Origin: Nepenthes gracilis
Taxonomy: Eukaryota > Streptophyta > Magnoliopsida > Caryophyllales > Nepenthaceae
DNA: 64,000 nt
NCBI GenBank assembly: GCA_033239525.1
Contig: BSYO01000023.1
Location: 12,230,158 to 12,294,157, forward strand
Reading direction: 5' to 3'
A program made the position numbers and the translations under genes. The notes beneath the pieces were generated by a model, which was not told the origin of the DNA, did not search any database, and saw nothing but the letters and a program-made list of their open reading frames with translations. Positions 13,371-28,100 of this stretch are shown piece by piece (position 1 is the first letter of the stretch; each line of letters starts with the position of its first letter).

Positions 13371-13399
13371 CAAAAATAATTGGATATCTATTACTATCT

Positions 13400-14056
13400 G
13401 TAGAGTCCTTCTAGTAATCAACGCAGAGAAGATATAGAACTGTATGAACCACAAGACAGTTCCTCACACTATACAATATCAAAGAAATCCTTCTTCACTT
13501 CCTATACACTCAGGGACTATAGGGTGTTGAAGATGAGTGACAATAGCTCGTCAAAGGTAATTGTACTAGGAATGTTAACTAGCAAATAAATAATCGGACA
13601 AAGCCGTGTTGAAGAACGTGCATCATGCCCTATATACCCAGTTGAATATGATTTCGACTCAAAAGCTTTATGAGGAGGGCTTTTGAATAACATTCGGAAA
13701 AAGCCAACAGAAGCTCACCAAGGGCACCACAATTGTGAGAAGAAAAAGCAAGTGTTGTAGTCGGGACTTGATAGAAACTTCAACTACAAAGAACAATGTC
13801 AAGGTGATCAATGGATGAATGGATCATAGTGGCAGGAAAAAAAGGCCGAGGAAGAGTGTAACGATGAGTTATTCTTTTGTGGAGAAAAAGTCGAAGGGAA
13901 GTTGGAATACTCCAGGTTAAGTGGAGTAGAAGAGGAAGACATTTAAACTTGTAGAGTCCAACACCAGGATCTTGTGAAGGAAAAGTTGCCAAAAGTTAAG
14001 AAATAATGGTCGTTGGTAAATGCGAGGGGTCCCCTGTAAAGTAGTAAAAGAAAGTT
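13400..14056 (+). pseudogene. Protease-like remnant of the gag-only copia element
   Basis: A frame near 13490-13600 gives YTLRDYRVLKMSDNSS.KVIVLG, similar to the copia pattern around the aspartic protease in which a segment such as Y.VL.M.NN is followed by KV.GIG. The rest is eroded. No integrase HHCC or DDE motif follows, and the right LTR starts at about 14057. Confidence 0.5.
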
Positions 14057-14640
14057 TGTTAGAATTTGGATCATTTCTTTATAGATACCATAACAAACAG
14101 ATAGGCCATTTAGAGAACTTGTAATGTTCACACATGGCAAGTTCGGACAGAGAAGCCAAGCAAGGGTCGCACGATATTCGTACGATGGTCGGTTAAGAGT
14201 TGTTTAAGAGATGGACATTGGAGGTTCTCACGATATTCGTGCAAAATCGGCTAAGGGTCATCCAAATTACAAAGAATACTGAAAGGTTGAGTGATATTTA
14301 TGTAAAAGTCAATCAAGTATCGGTCAAGAGTCAACCAAGCAGCAATAGTCACTAAAGGTCTCGCGAAATTTATGTGAACATTAACCAAGTGTCGATTGAA
14401 GGTTAGTCGAGCGGTAAATGTCACTAAAGGTTGCCTAGGGTTTGTGCAAAGAGCAGTCAAGCAAAATGCATTTTTAGTGAACAAGCAACATTGGTACCTA
14501 ATAGGGACATGATAGTTGGTTATGTGCCAATTCCAATGGGATCAGCGCCTAAAAGGCATGTGCATGGTTTGCTCAAAGGGATATTAGGTGGAATGGAGAG
14601 GAAGAGTGCGTGTGTTCTTTTTTTTTAATAAAAAAATAAA
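14057..14640 (+). repeat. Truncated 3' LTR of the gag-only copia element
   Basis: It starts TGTTAGAATTTGG and matches the first half of the left LTR, with the repeated phrase CACGATATTCGT and AGTCAAGCAAAATGC. Homology fades after about 14580, where the left LTR continues into its purine-rich second half, so this copy has lost its 3' half. Confidence 0.55.
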
Positions 14641-15962
14641 ATATATATTTTCATAATTACCCGTATGTAAAAGGACTAATTTGTTTGGGTTTGTTAGGTA
14701 TGGTATATTACAGTAACCTTTGGTGAAATTGCATGATTTTTAACACATTTTGGAGCTTTTTTCCCCCTTATCTTTCCTACCATGTTTTCCTTCAATAAAT
14801 TGTAACCGGCGAGATATCACTAAATGGACTGTATTTCCAGTCATGTTGTAGAGGATACGTTGAGGACCCGACTTTTATAAGAAAAAGCCCGTTTGGAGAA
14901 GGACGATCAAGCAAGCAATGGGCTGAATCCGAACCATAGGGCCGAGTTAGGGCAAACTACATACTGGGTCACACTTTGGACATAGGATTTGATATTTCAT
15001 TTACTGACTTAGAACTCATACTATGTTGGATAAACTGTTATTTTGTTTTTGATTTTATGTAAAAGTTATTTAATGGGTATTTTATAGAAAGCTTACAACA
15101 CTTATCCTCCTAACCTAACAACAACGGAAGCGCGTCTCTGAGGCTTGACTACCAATCTACATTGACGTGCATGTGGCAGGATTTGCAGTGCCAAACTACT
15201 CTTGTCAATCCCTACAGATGTTTTCAACCAGGGAATTAGGTTAGGGTCAATTCTATGATAATACTGTAGACATTTGCCCTGGCTGATTTCAGGATCAATC
15301 AGTAATTCTCTGTTAAAAGTTTACTTGTGTACTTCATTCAAATCAATATTATTGTGCAATTACAATTTCATGTATTCAATCTAGTTATCCTTGGAGTCTT
15401 ATTGTGCAATTTGGAGTTATTTGTGCAAACCTGAGTTTTGGGTTATCTTGTTTTGTTGCATATATTGAGAAATTTGGGGGTGTTAGTGGTTGATTCTATT
15501 GGACCCTAGAAATGAGGACCTTGTTTCAAATTTCACCTCAACAATCAAATACAACATTTAGGTTGATCAAATGGATCAATGATTACAATTTGCTGAAAGA
15601 AATTCGGCAAATTATATAGCTTTACTTACACCATATTAAACAAAACACCTCAATTTTTTACTACCCAATAAATTCACTAGTTAAAAGGACAATAAATTCC
15701 CAAGTACTAAAAAGTAAGAGGAGATTATGTACCATTTCTCTGTAACTGCAAAACAAAAAGTCAGATAATTTGAACATATCCTATGTAAGTCTCATCCATA
15801 TATTCACGTGATCAGAGAAAATATAAGCCAAATTATTCAAAGATATATCAAGGGTGTCTACTGGGCGCTCCCACTGCATTTCTGATAACAAGTAGGATTA
15901 CAGATCCTATTTGTAAAAGGCTTAAAAGCAAGTTATCAGCGCCTAATTTTGATGAAAAAGCT
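14641..15962. other. Intergenic DNA downstream of the thioesterase gene
   Basis: No gene is visible. The last few hundred bases (about 15700-15962) probably hold the 3' untranslated region of the minus-strand thioesterase gene, since its stop codon is at 15965-15963. The rest is AT-rich with a few GC-richer blocks (14820-14960) that I cannot assign. Confidence 0.5.
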
Positions 15963-16106
15963 TCATAATTTTGATGAAGGCATATTAAAGAAGGTGGCAT
16001 TGGCAGTGTACACCAATTTTCCAGTCTTCTTTAGTCTGATTTCTATAGAAATCACAGTTATGTTTCTCCCGCTCCTCACCAAAGATCCATCAGCCACCAG
16101 CTCAAC
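15963..16106 (-). CDS. Thioesterase exon 3
   Basis: It encodes residues 131-177 (VELVADGSLVRSGRN to NMPSSKL) and the TGA stop. The acceptor is ACAG just above 16106. The GKLVYTANATFF segment matches the last beta-strand of the hotdog fold. Confidence 0.9.
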   Translation of the reverse strand, partial: VELVADGSLVRSGRNITVISIEIRLKKTGKLVYTANATFFNMPSSKL

Positions 16107-19100
16107 CTGTTAGTCAATATAAATTCATTTCTAATCGTGTTATCACAAGTTCAAATACTTAGATTCAGGCTTACTTGCTAATTACATTGCGTCAAGCTAG
16201 ATTTTTGCTAGGCTAGACCAGTTGAACTCATTGAATAACAGGTCAAATGGGTTTAAAATTGAGTTTTATCCATTAGCTTCAGTAATTCGACGTTATAGTC
16301 CGGCAATATTCTATTTGGAACTAGTATTTTTTTCTAACGAAAAACAGATTAGTAGCCTATGTTTGTCTGTCTGTCTTTCTATACATTCTTTTTTTTTTTT
16401 TTTTTCCGAAAGGCTTTTCTTTTCTCATGCTTTCAATGTTGAACATTTTATCATATCAATGTAGACGACTAGAATTAATATAAGGTATTAAAATGGAAAG
16501 AGTATAACACTCTGTTCCTATGCACACGAAAAAGTGACCTGTTCTAAGCTTCCACGGGAAATTGAGTAAACTATCAAAGTCTTTAGTACTATAATCACAT
16601 CAAAGGGGCAGAAACCAAGGATAAAAATATTAGTATCAATCGATGTTATATTTGTGTTACAGATATATCAGACAATATATCTAGAGAAAAAAAATTTCGC
16701 AAGTTGAAAGCTGATATGCAAACATTAACCGATATGTCAATACAACAACCTATCATAATTCTATCAAAGTGTTGAAAAATATTGATATCGGGGGAATGAA
16801 ATATCGATGTGCCGATATTTTCATCCATGGCACAATTTTTACCAAGAGAGAGACTCACATTGAGAGGAGCAGCCGAGAGATAAGACATGTTCAATTCACC
16901 AAGAAAGAGTTCCTTGTCCTCAGCCACAACCGTTCTAGCACATGCTACAGCCACCCTTTCTGCAATTGCCGCCACCACTCCTCCGTGTAATCCCTTGAAA
17001 TTATTCTACATGACCCACATCATCATCAACAAGTCACTTTCTTCTTCATATACTAACAGAATTCAACGCAACAGAGGTACAATTTTAACCCAGAAGCCCC
17101 CCACCCACACACAAGAAGAAGAAGCTGCTTTAATTTTAAGCTAAAAGGGAGTAGAAAATGAAACTGCAAATTTTCCTTAACAGTCAGACTGTTTGTGTTT
17201 GATTCAAGGAGATCTGGCTTCAAAAGAGTATTCACATTTGAATTCTCCCAAACGCTGCTAAAATAGGCAGCATTTAATAAATTAATGGCCTTCCAACTAT
17301 TCTATTACAAGGTTAATATCTAAAGTAATCCATAATTCATAGGGAATAATATAAGTAGAAAGATTTAGGGATGTCTTTCTGATATCCTCAAATGATACCA
17401 AGTTTATTTGTTTACCTATATTTACGTGGATCATCATTTCTTTTCTGCATCTCTATTTATCAATTTACATTTGAGGAAAATTTTTGAGAAGGGAATTCAG
17501 TATCGATATTAGAATTTGCACTTAACTACCAATATTTTTTCATATTTTTTGTATAATAATCATTTTCTCACTTTACTACTTATATTGCATATTTGGTTTT
17601 AATTATTGGTGATGGGTACGGTCAGGAATAGGCCAACCCAATATACAAGATAGATAAAGGTCTAAATACCGATGGCCCAATAGAAGACACCTCAAGACCC
17701 ATCAAGCAAATGGCGCACAAACACATGAACCAAGGGACACGTTCTGAACAGCCAGATATTAAAAAATCATAATGAACTACTTAATGGCCGAATACAAATG
17801 GCGGCTAAGTCAATCCGATAGCTAGTAGCCAAGCGGTCTTTCCATTAAATAAAGACGACTGTTACACATATAAGTAACGTCCCCCACCACTGAACTGAAG
17901 CGGTGTCATGTCCACGCATTGATTCCAGGCGCCTACCAATCAAATAACGTTTCTTCCTATAAATAAACCCTCTCCCCTAGAGAAAATGGGACAACAACGA
18001 ACTGAAAGGAAGTCAGACACCAACCAGACGAGTATACAAATACAAAAGCCACTCAGCCAAACGAGTGCACAAAAAGGGATATCACCCTCCATACATACGC
18101 CCATCCCCACCCTCTCTAAATTCTCGCATCTTTTTCCAAACATCTTTCACTTCCGAATAAAAAGATTACTAACTTGAGCGTCGAATGATATACGTGGAAG
18201 TAAGTTCCATGTACTTCTTAACTCTTATTTGTTTTGTAGTAGTCATATTCAGAGTTACGAAAATCCAACCCGTTATTACTCATACCTTCAAGTATGAGAA
18301 AGCGACTCCTAACTCCATACGTTAATCCAAATTCTCAAGATGTATCATTGGTGCCGTCTGGGAGAAACGATAATCAAGTCACCAATTCAAGAAGAGAGAA
18401 CATGGCCAACACCAGAACTCAGACAAGCGCACCACCCAAGGACGTCATTTCGCATGGTGACAACCCGATGGAGGGTATCCATGAAAATGCTCATCCGACC
18501 ACAAATGTAAATGTAGAGATGTTGGTGGCCCAAGTTGACACAATGTCCAAGATTCTTAAGACCATTTGGAACAAATTGGAGGGACACCCATTGGAGCTCG
18601 ATCCTCTAACTCTCAGACTTCTACATCCAGAAGGAGGAATCGGAGGAAAAAACAGCTAACCAAAGAGGTGATTCTGTAATCTGATGACTTTGAAACCCAA
18701 GAGGCCTCAAGTGACAGGGTTCAGACTCGGCTAGAAGGTCGATTAAATTTTAAAACCCGAGGGGAAAGCCTAGATTGGCGAACTCGCACTGTTCCTGAGA
18801 TGTTGGAAAACCTTTGGCTCATAACGAAGCTTCATGCAACACTTTTCCAAGAAAAGTCCATAGCCGACAGGTTTCACACGTTTTGCCAAACCATTCAAGT
18901 TGAGGGCATTCCTCAACACAAAGAGGCTCGCATTCGCCTCTTAGGTGGAGGAGAGAATAAAAAAATTTGAGCAGCAGTTGTTCCGAGGAAGCATTGATAG
19001 ACATTCTGTCGACCTAAATAGGTCACCATTTATGAGAGAGATCAGGATACATCAACTCCCTCTCAAATTCAAAATGCCAACCCTAGAACCCTACGACAAA

Positions 19101-22100
19101 AGTTCGGATCCCATGAACTTGTTGGGATTTCAGGGCCTAAACAATCTGATCTTGTGTCTCTACTTCCCGTTGACCCTTAAAGGAGATGCTCAAATTTGGT
19201 TTTACTGGCTGCAACCAAATTCAATCCAAACATTTTAGGAGCTGGCCGTTAACTTCCTATCACAGTTTGCATTCAGTCAAAAGAAAGAAAAACAGTTGTG
19301 GCACCTTGTCCACAACCGACAAGGGCCAAACAAGAGTCTAAATAGCTTCTTAGCTCGATTCAACATGGAGGCCTTAAGGATATCAAAGTTAACCAATGAG
19401 ATAAAGTTGAATTCTTTCATGGTGACTGTACAATCAGATGAATTCTTTAAAAATTTGGTTCAACAAGAGTCCAAAACTTTTCTTGAGGCAAAAATTATCA
19501 CCCGCACATATATTACAATTGAAGAGGTCAATGAAGCAAAGAGGCTAGAGCACACAAAGCCACATCCGGATTGGCTTGGTTAAAAAAAGAGGAACGGTGA
19601 TAATTTCACCGCCCGAGATCCCAGAAAACAACCAAGGATGGAACCAAGCGTCAGAAGGGAGTACAGGCCCTTAAACCTAACTCCTTTGAATGACACTTGA
19701 ACGAATGTCCTAATGCAAATCCGGAATGAGAAGTTTTTGAAGTAGTTCAAATCGCTCAAGAATTCGGAAGGAGGAGACCAGTCTAAATATTATTTTTACC
19801 TCAATCTTCGAGTCACAGCACTGAAGACTGTTGGACTCTGCAGAAAGAGATTATGACCCTCATCTAGAAAGGGTATCTCAATAAATTCTTAAGAGACCCA
19901 GAGCAAGCCCTCAAGAATACCAATAACGACGAGCTAGGGCACTAAGAACAACCACGTAATCGGGTAGCGCCCGAAGTGATAAACATGATATCAATAATGC
20001 CACAGAGAAGTAAAGCTCCAGACCACTCTGAGAAGATTTCCGGCAGCAAAAAACAAATGCTAGAAGTAAGGAATGATGTCATTAGTTTTAGTGATGATAA
20101 TATGACTCATGTTGTAACTCTCAATTCTGACCCTTTTATTGTATACGCACTCATTTTGAAACGGTACCCTTGATTACCAACTAAAACGAAGTTTTGCTGA
20201 TAATGAAAGTTTTAAAATTTTGATTTACCTTAATATTTATTTTAAGCTCGAATTGAAAAAGGACCAAATTAGATCAACCAATAGACCCTTATACGGGTTG
20301 GATAATAAACCCGTATTGATGCAAGGAACCATTTAGTTGGAAGTTACACTAGAAATGTACCCAAAGATTGCGTCTCAAATACTCACGTTCCTAGTAGTAG
20401 ACTTACCTTCGGTCTACAATACTATATTGGGGCAACCCTATTTAGTTGTGTTTAGAGCAATGACGTCGATCCTTCATTTGAAGATGAAATTCATGACAGC
20501 ATGTGGAGTTAGAAAGGTCCTAGGCAACCAAGTCACCGGTTGAACATGCTATTTAGCTCGAGTCAATTATGTGATTTTGAATCAATCAATTGAGGAATTT
20601 GGCCTCCGAGATGAAACAACCCTACAATAAGGTCAGTCTGGTGAGTCAACCTATCAAATCTTGCCAGATTCAAACAAGTCCGAGAAATGTGTGCAGATCA
20701 AAGGCTCTCTACCAGGTCAACTGCATGAACAGTTGATGACTTTTTTGCAACAAAACTCATACGTGTTGACATGGACACCCATGGATATGCCCGAGATTTC
20801 GATCAAGGTAATGGTCCATAGGCAGGACTTGATCCCGGACGCAAACCAATCAGGTAGAAGTGAAGAAACCAATCCACAGAGAAGTTGAATGCCAAAAGAG
20901 AGGAAGTCCAATACATTGACTGTCAAATATAGTATTCATCAAGAAAAGTAACGAAAAATGACGGATGTGTGTTGACTTTACCGACATAAATAAGGCATGT
21001 CAGAAAGATAGCTTTCCATGATCAAAAATCATTTTGTTGGTAGACTAGACATCTAAGCATGAGCTATTAAGCTTCATAGACACCTATTTAAGGTATAGCT
21101 AGATTCGGATGAATCCCGAGGATAAAGAGCTCACTTCCTTCATGACCGACCAGGGGACATACAACTACAAAGTCATACCTTTCGGTATAAAAAATGCAAA
21201 AGTGATATATCAAAGGTTAATGAATAAGAAGTTCGAGACACAAATTGGGAGGAATATGAAGGAATATATAGACGACATAGTCGTCAAAAGTATAATAGCT
21301 AATGACCATATTTGCAACCTAGGTGAAGTTTTTGATGTGCTTCGAGTGCACCGAATAAAGTTAAATCCAACAAAGTGCATATTTGTAATAACTTCTAAAA
21401 AGTTTCTTAGGTTTATTGTGTCTCACTGGAAAATTGAAGTAAACCCTAAGAAAATAAAAGCAATTATAGATATGAATCCACCTTGAACTATAAAGAAAGT
21501 CCAAAGGTTAATCGGAAGACTCGCAGCACTCTCTCGATTCCTAACGAAATCTGTGGAGAAGTATCTTTCATTCTTTAAAGTACTAAGAGGAATTAAGGTA
21601 AATGGTTTTCAATGGACGGAGGACTGCCAGTCAGCCTTTCAAGAATTAAAAGAATACCTTGCTAACCCTCCACTATTGTCTTCTCTGAAAGAAGATGATG
21701 AGTTATATCTTTATCTAGCCATATATGACACAGTAATGAGCTTGATCTTGGTCGGGCAAGAGTTTGAGGTACAACAACCGGTTTACTACGTTAGTAAAAT
21801 TCTGACAGATACTGAAACTAGTTACTCATATACCGAAAGGATTGCTCTAATACTAGTCCACTCTTCCAAAAAGATTCGGCCTTATTTTCAAGTTCATAAG
21901 ATCGTTGTCCTAACTGATCAACCGTTAAAGGGGATCTTGCAGAAACTCGAAGCGTCCGGACGACTGATCAAATGGACTATTGAATTAGGCTAGTTCGATA
22001 TAGAATTCCGAGCGCGGCTGACCATAAAAGGTCAAGCTCTTGCGGATTTCATAGTTGAAACAACGACCCCGATTTCAAGTGATCTTGAGAAGTATAAAGA

Positions 22101-25100
22101 CCCCCGTCAACATGAGAAGGCACCAACGCAGATCTTGCACGTAGACAGATCATCTTCCCAATTAAGGAACGGAGCTAGTGCGGTGCTGAGAACCCCAGAC
22201 AAGTTAGAGATGAAATACTCAATGACACTCGGATTTCTGGCTAATAACGTCGCTAAATACGAAGCCTTATTGGTCTGGCTCAGACTAGCGAAGGAATGTT
22301 CAGTCAAAAGCCTAGTCATCCATAGTGATTCGGAATTGATCGTCAACCAAGTCACCAGAAATTTCAAAACGACTAGTCCATTACTCTCAAATTATCTTGT
22401 TAGAGTAAAAGGCCTGACCAAGTTGTTCGATAAGATGGAAATTCGCCACATCCCGAGAGAAGATAACTAGAAGGTGGATCAATTGGCGAAAGCAGCAGCG
22501 ACTGAAAACTTTGAGCAGTATGCTAAAGAGATCTGAGAAATCCTCACAATCCCAACCGTAGAAGTCCCAAAAGAAGAGATATTTTAGATCTCAAATGGCG
22601 ATTCCTTGATGATTCCATACAGAAGGTACCTTAAAGAAGACCTTATGCTAGAAAACTAGGAAGAAGCCAAGTGCATAAAAAGGATAGTAGGTTGATACAC
22701 CCTCATGAACCAAAAACTATACCGAATGGGGTACTCCATTTCTTACATGTAGTGTTTGACACCAACAGAAGTTGATTACATGCTGAGTGAAGTACATCTT
22801 GGAATTTGTTAGTCGCACGTAGGAGGAAAGAACTTAGCGTTCAAAGTCATGCGGTAAGGCAACTATTGGCCCACAATGAAAAGAAATGCTATGGAGTTCG
22901 TAAAGAAATGTAAAAATTGTCAGATCCATAGTAACGTCCCTCATCGGCCACACAAGAAACTCCAGACCATACAATCACCCTAACCATTCACCCAGTGGGA
23001 GCTCGACATATTAGGTTTGTTACCAAATGCGTTAGGACAAAAAAAGTTCATTATAGTTGCCAAAGATTACTTCACAAAATTGATAGAGGCCTCCCCACTG
23101 GCGAGAATAAACAAGCAAAACGCGATCGAATTCGTCCAAGAGAGCATCATTTATAGGTTTGGAGTTTCCAAGGTTATAGTGACCGACAATGAAACCCAAT
23201 TTAGTGGTAAGATATTTACCAAGACCTGCACAAGTTTAGGGATTAGGCTAGTTCATAATTCCGTTGCCTATCCGCAAATGAACGGGCAAGTTGAAGCAAT
23301 GAATTGAACCTTCCTACACAGGTTAAAAAGGAAGTTAGAAGATGTAGGAGGCTCCTAGATAGACGACCTACCCTCTATGCTATGGTCCTACAAGACAACC
23401 CCTAAGGAACCAACACAAGAAATGTCGTTTAACTTGAGTTATGAGACAGAGGTGGTCATTCGGATAGAAATCGAGCTACCCAATCTTCAAGAAAAAAGTT
23501 TTGACCTACAAAGCAATTCACAACTTCTGAAAGAGCATCCAATCTACTTGAGGAAGCCCGAGATGCGGCAGGATTGCGGACAACAGCTTACCAGAAACGA
23601 GTCGTTCAATATTACAACAAAAATATAAAAGCTCGCCAATTTGAGGTGAGGTATTTAGTTTCCAAGAGTATGGAGGTTATGGATAAAATTGCTGACAGGA
23701 ATAAATTGTCCCCTAATTGGGAGAGACCATTCCTAATCTCAACAATTTTGCATAACAGTGCATATAAATTACGCACTTAAAATGAAAAACTGGTCCCGAG
23801 GCATGGAATGCCATCCACCTCAAAAAAGAATTATCAAAAAACTACCACATGAAAGAGGTAAGAATTGTGTACCACATATGAAGTGCTTGCAACTGTATCC
23901 ATTCATATCAATAAAATTTACACGCATTCATTACATTAATTACCTATTTGTGTGCTTGCCTGCTACGTCATGAAACAAATGATCAATACTGACCCTAAAT
24001 CGGGTGAAACTCTCATCTGTTGAATCGACCTGCTAAAAACACGGTCAAAACCTCGGCTGAAGCAATTGAGCGACCTAAATGGCGATCGGATGCAAACTAT
24101 CATATAAAAACCTAGGGTGCTAGCATACCAAAGTCCAACCCCATTTTAAAAGGTCAGAATAAAAGAAAACTAATGAAGCTTTCTCAGTATGCGTGCTATG
24201 ACGTCCTCCTACAGGAATGAGCACCATCAATCACATACAGTCAATGGATTAGGATCCGACATATAAGTGCAACAACGTCCTTCCATAGGAAAGAACACCA
24301 TCAGTCAAATGCGGTTGATGGACTAGGGTTCAACAAAATCTGCCAGCGATGGTAACCACACCTAGTCGGCAACACAAGGAACTTTCCTAGCTAGAATGTT
24401 ACGACATCCTCTCAAAGAAATGAGCACCATCAGACAAATACTGTCGACCAACTAGGGTTTGACCAGACCCGATAGAAATGGCAACCATGCCTAATCGGCA
24501 AACGAAGAACGTGTTGAATAAAAAAATTTTGGCATGAAAAGAGGCAAACATCTATGATAATGGTCAAAACGATCTAGCTAATTTATCAATGAACAAATAT
24601 TTACAACACAGAGAACCAAGCTTTCAAAAGGAATGTTACAATTGTATTGTCATCTACCTATGCTCAAACATCTCAACTATCCTAAGGCTAGGAGCCAGTC
24701 GGAGACCGTGGCGATAGATCCCCACTTGGCTCTGAGAAATCTTTAATGTCTAAACGCCGAGAAGCTCCAAATTTTCTTGAATCAAGGTAGCCCATAAAAA
24801 AGTTGTGAGCAACTAAGGACACAATCTACCTGCAGCAATTGAATCCGTCCTGGAATCGGTCATCCAAAGCAGGTACAACCTCTTCCAATTGGCGACGAAC
24901 CCTTAGCTCTCCTTCGAGTCAAGCACACTTGTCTTGAAGATCGACAATGAGACAGGCATCTGAAGTTGATTAATGCTCAGCCTCTTAGAGTCTATCCACG
25001 AGTAAGGCAATCAAATCCATGGCCAAAGATTTTTTATTTGATAACTCTTAAGGTCTCGCCACCTACTCAGACAACTCTGTATCAAGGAAAATGGCTCGAT

Positions 25101-28100
25101 CTCGACTCTACTCGACCTTGGCAATGACAGTGTCAACCCGAATCTCCATCTCCTTGAGTAGGCAAGGTCGATGAACATTTGAAACAAATGAAAAATCTCA
25201 GCATCTCATTGGCATAACTCATTTGTAATCAAACGAACCAGCTCTTGCAACTACCAAACAAAGCAAAATGGTCAGTCACAAATAACGATGACAAAAGGAA
25301 TATTTAAAGGCAAAATGCTCCACAAGCAATACCTCAATGGGAAATGGTCTCTCCTAAAAAGATAGTTTGGAAGAAGATCCGAACTCGGAGACGAGTGGAG
25401 TCCTCCAGCACAAAAGAGGCAAAACGTGATGCTAGAAAGAGAGTTCAAACCTAGGGGGAGGAAAAAGCACCCGAGTCCTTCGGGTGCCTAGATGCCAAAG
25501 CGTCAGTGCGAGGAATCTCCTCCGCTTCCGAATTATTATCAAACTCTTCTGCCACTTGATCATTATTAATGGACTCCGCAACAAAAGTAATAGGAGGTGT
25601 GGAAACAGGCTCATCAGGCAACAAATTAACCAAAGCTATGACCCCATACTTAGCCATAAATAGAGCATAAATCGATCATTTGATCCGTTGGCAATGGGGT
25701 CATTTATTCTTGAAATAGAGGATAATGAAGTTTCACTACCCACAATGAATTCAAGCGCATCTTCAAAAACTCAGCAACCTGGAGAAGAATGAATAGTTGG
25801 CATCTATGATGACTCACCAGCTTCTAAAGTGGTCATTTCATCATAAGTCTCATCGATGACCTTGTCGTAGTCGCTCGAGAAAGATGGGAGGAGATCTGCC
25901 CTGCCGATCGCCCTTTTAAGAGAGTCTCAAATGAAAAGTTCTCCCGATTTTCAATTAGGCAGATGGAGAGGCATGTCGGTGACAGCCTTCCCTTCCATTC
26001 TCACTTCCCAGTCAACCTTAGTGAGCACTTGTCGGATTAAAAAATTATTTGTTATCTGGAGCGATACAGCATTCTCCTCAATTAGCTCTACCAAGGGCCG
26101 AGATGTGAAAGACTCATTCTCTGTGATATCCCTAGAGTAAGCAAGATTCACTGAGCCCTATTTGTTGGATAGGGTCTAGTTGGAAGAAACCGTAATATAC
26201 AAATATCAGCTCTTCTAACCCTTTATTAAGTTTGGATTACCCCCACTTATTTTATACATTTTTTGGGGTGTAAAAAAATTTAATCACTCTCTTGGTTGAA
26301 CTGAAATATAGCTTTGACGGTTCGGGCATTTAGTAGAAACTTCCAATAGCAAAGGAAGACCCACAAAGAAATCAAATATCTAATGGTATTGGGATGGAGG
26401 CACACAACAAGAATTTGAAGAGCCTCTAGAATCTGACATAGCTCCCTCGCAAAGGGAATGCAAAGGCCTTCCTTCAAGTAGATCTTGAAGATGGTGATGA
26501 AGCCAAACTGATGAGAGCAAGCTCTCTCATTAGACAAAGAGACTTGAAAGGGGAACACCGATAGGGATATTAAACCTATCATAAATACCTTTCACATCCT
26601 CACAAGTGAGAATGGACAAGATCTCAGCGACGTCCTTAGAAGCTGCTCGAAGAACCATAAAGACAAGGAGAAGTAAAGAGCAACCTAGGATTGAGAAATG
26701 TAAAATGTGAAGAGAGCGAAAACAAAAGAGCGCTAAAGTTTAAATAACCAACAATTTGGCCGAAAAATGACGTCGTCTAAGGGCACTAAAGAGGCTCATT
26801 GTCATAATAGTAAGACACATGTCAACACCGGAGAGTGCTATGGTACATCTGTTTCATTGTGTCAGTATGATAGGCCTGAGGCAACGCCTCCCAACACAAC
26901 AAACTGATAACAGGATGATGTGATGCCCAAATTAGCGCATCTGTGACACTACGCAAGTAATGATGTCCTGACATAGCATTTCTCAAGACAATAGGCTAGC
27001 AACAGGCGGTCCTAACATGACTTTAATTAAAGACAATTCGATTGATTTACGAATGTGAAAATAGCATATTCAAAGTAAATTATCACACATTGGATTGTCA
27101 GATGTTCAAATTGTCAGATTGTCAGAAATTAAATAGCAAAAAATAGTATCCAAATGCTTCAACCACTCAAAGAACACAAGAATATTGAAGCCATGTAAAG
27201 AAAAAAGAACATTATTCAGGTAGTTCTATTTATCGACTTATTTTATAACGTACAAACTTATAACAGTAAAAGTACAACCTACATGAGAATAAAGAAGTCT
27301 TAGAATAGCAACTTGAATAAAAATAATAATATACACTTCTTTCTAAATATTCGAGCAAGAATTGTGCCAGAGGAACCACGAGAAAGAAGAGAATGAAAAG
27401 AAAAACATACACCCAAGCCGGCAACATCCATCTCGATACACCCAAGCCGGCAACATCCATCTCAATCACCTCCACAAGCGTTAGCAAGATAAGGATATCA
27501 CTACAATACGCAGGCCTGGCTTAAGAATATACATAAAGAAAGAAAAAAAGCCCCCTCTCTAGGAATTTCAACCATACCATAGGGGGAGGCAATTACAGAA
27601 ATCGTTCACCAAAACCAAAGACCTTATCACAGCGATGAAGACCTAGTTTTGGCAATGACTGAAAAGAGGAAAACTAAAACGGTTTTCCATATAAAAGAGG
27701 GCAACCAAGATAGACTTCAAGCACATCCTCGAATCTCAATTTCAAAGACTGAAAGAGAGCTCCCACTGACTCTAACTCGTAGCAACAAAGGCACCATGTT
27801 GGCTCAGAACAGTATGCCATTAGGCAGGACAATGGGTCCCTCGTAATGCAAAGTAAAGAGAGCTCCACAATTTATGGTCAAGAGGAATGCTCAATGAGCA
27901 TTCAACTCATTAAGATATCGAATCACAACATTAATGACAAAGAATAACATTCTGCCAAACAAGACCCCAAATCACCCCAAAATATCTAGGAAAGGAGCGC
28001 ACATTGATGAAGCTGCAACTGGCGTCCCATCGAAAACAGGCTGGGAGTTAAAATTCAAACCTCCCAAAAAGGGAGGCTAGTGATGGGTATGACTAGGAAT

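Larger units (their letters stand above)
11320..14640 (+). mobile_element. Non-autonomous Ty1/copia-type element with gag and protease remnants only (TR-GAG-like)
   Basis: A left LTR (about 11320-12500) and a partial right LTR (from about 14057) flank about 1.56 kb. The LTRs share blocks such as GAGAAC..GTAATGTT, ATATTCGTACGA and AGTCAAGCAAA. The left LTR ends CCGAACA at 12500. The interior starts with a copia-type gag (MASTS start at about 12550) and goes straight into a decayed protease-like region. Integrase, RT and RNase H are absent. The same layout in opposite orientation is seen at about 38900-42423, whose gag start and LTR end match this copy closely. The element is full of stops and frameshifts. 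It resembles elements described as TR-GAG (LTR elements with only a GAG domain); that assignment is inference. Confidence 0.65.
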
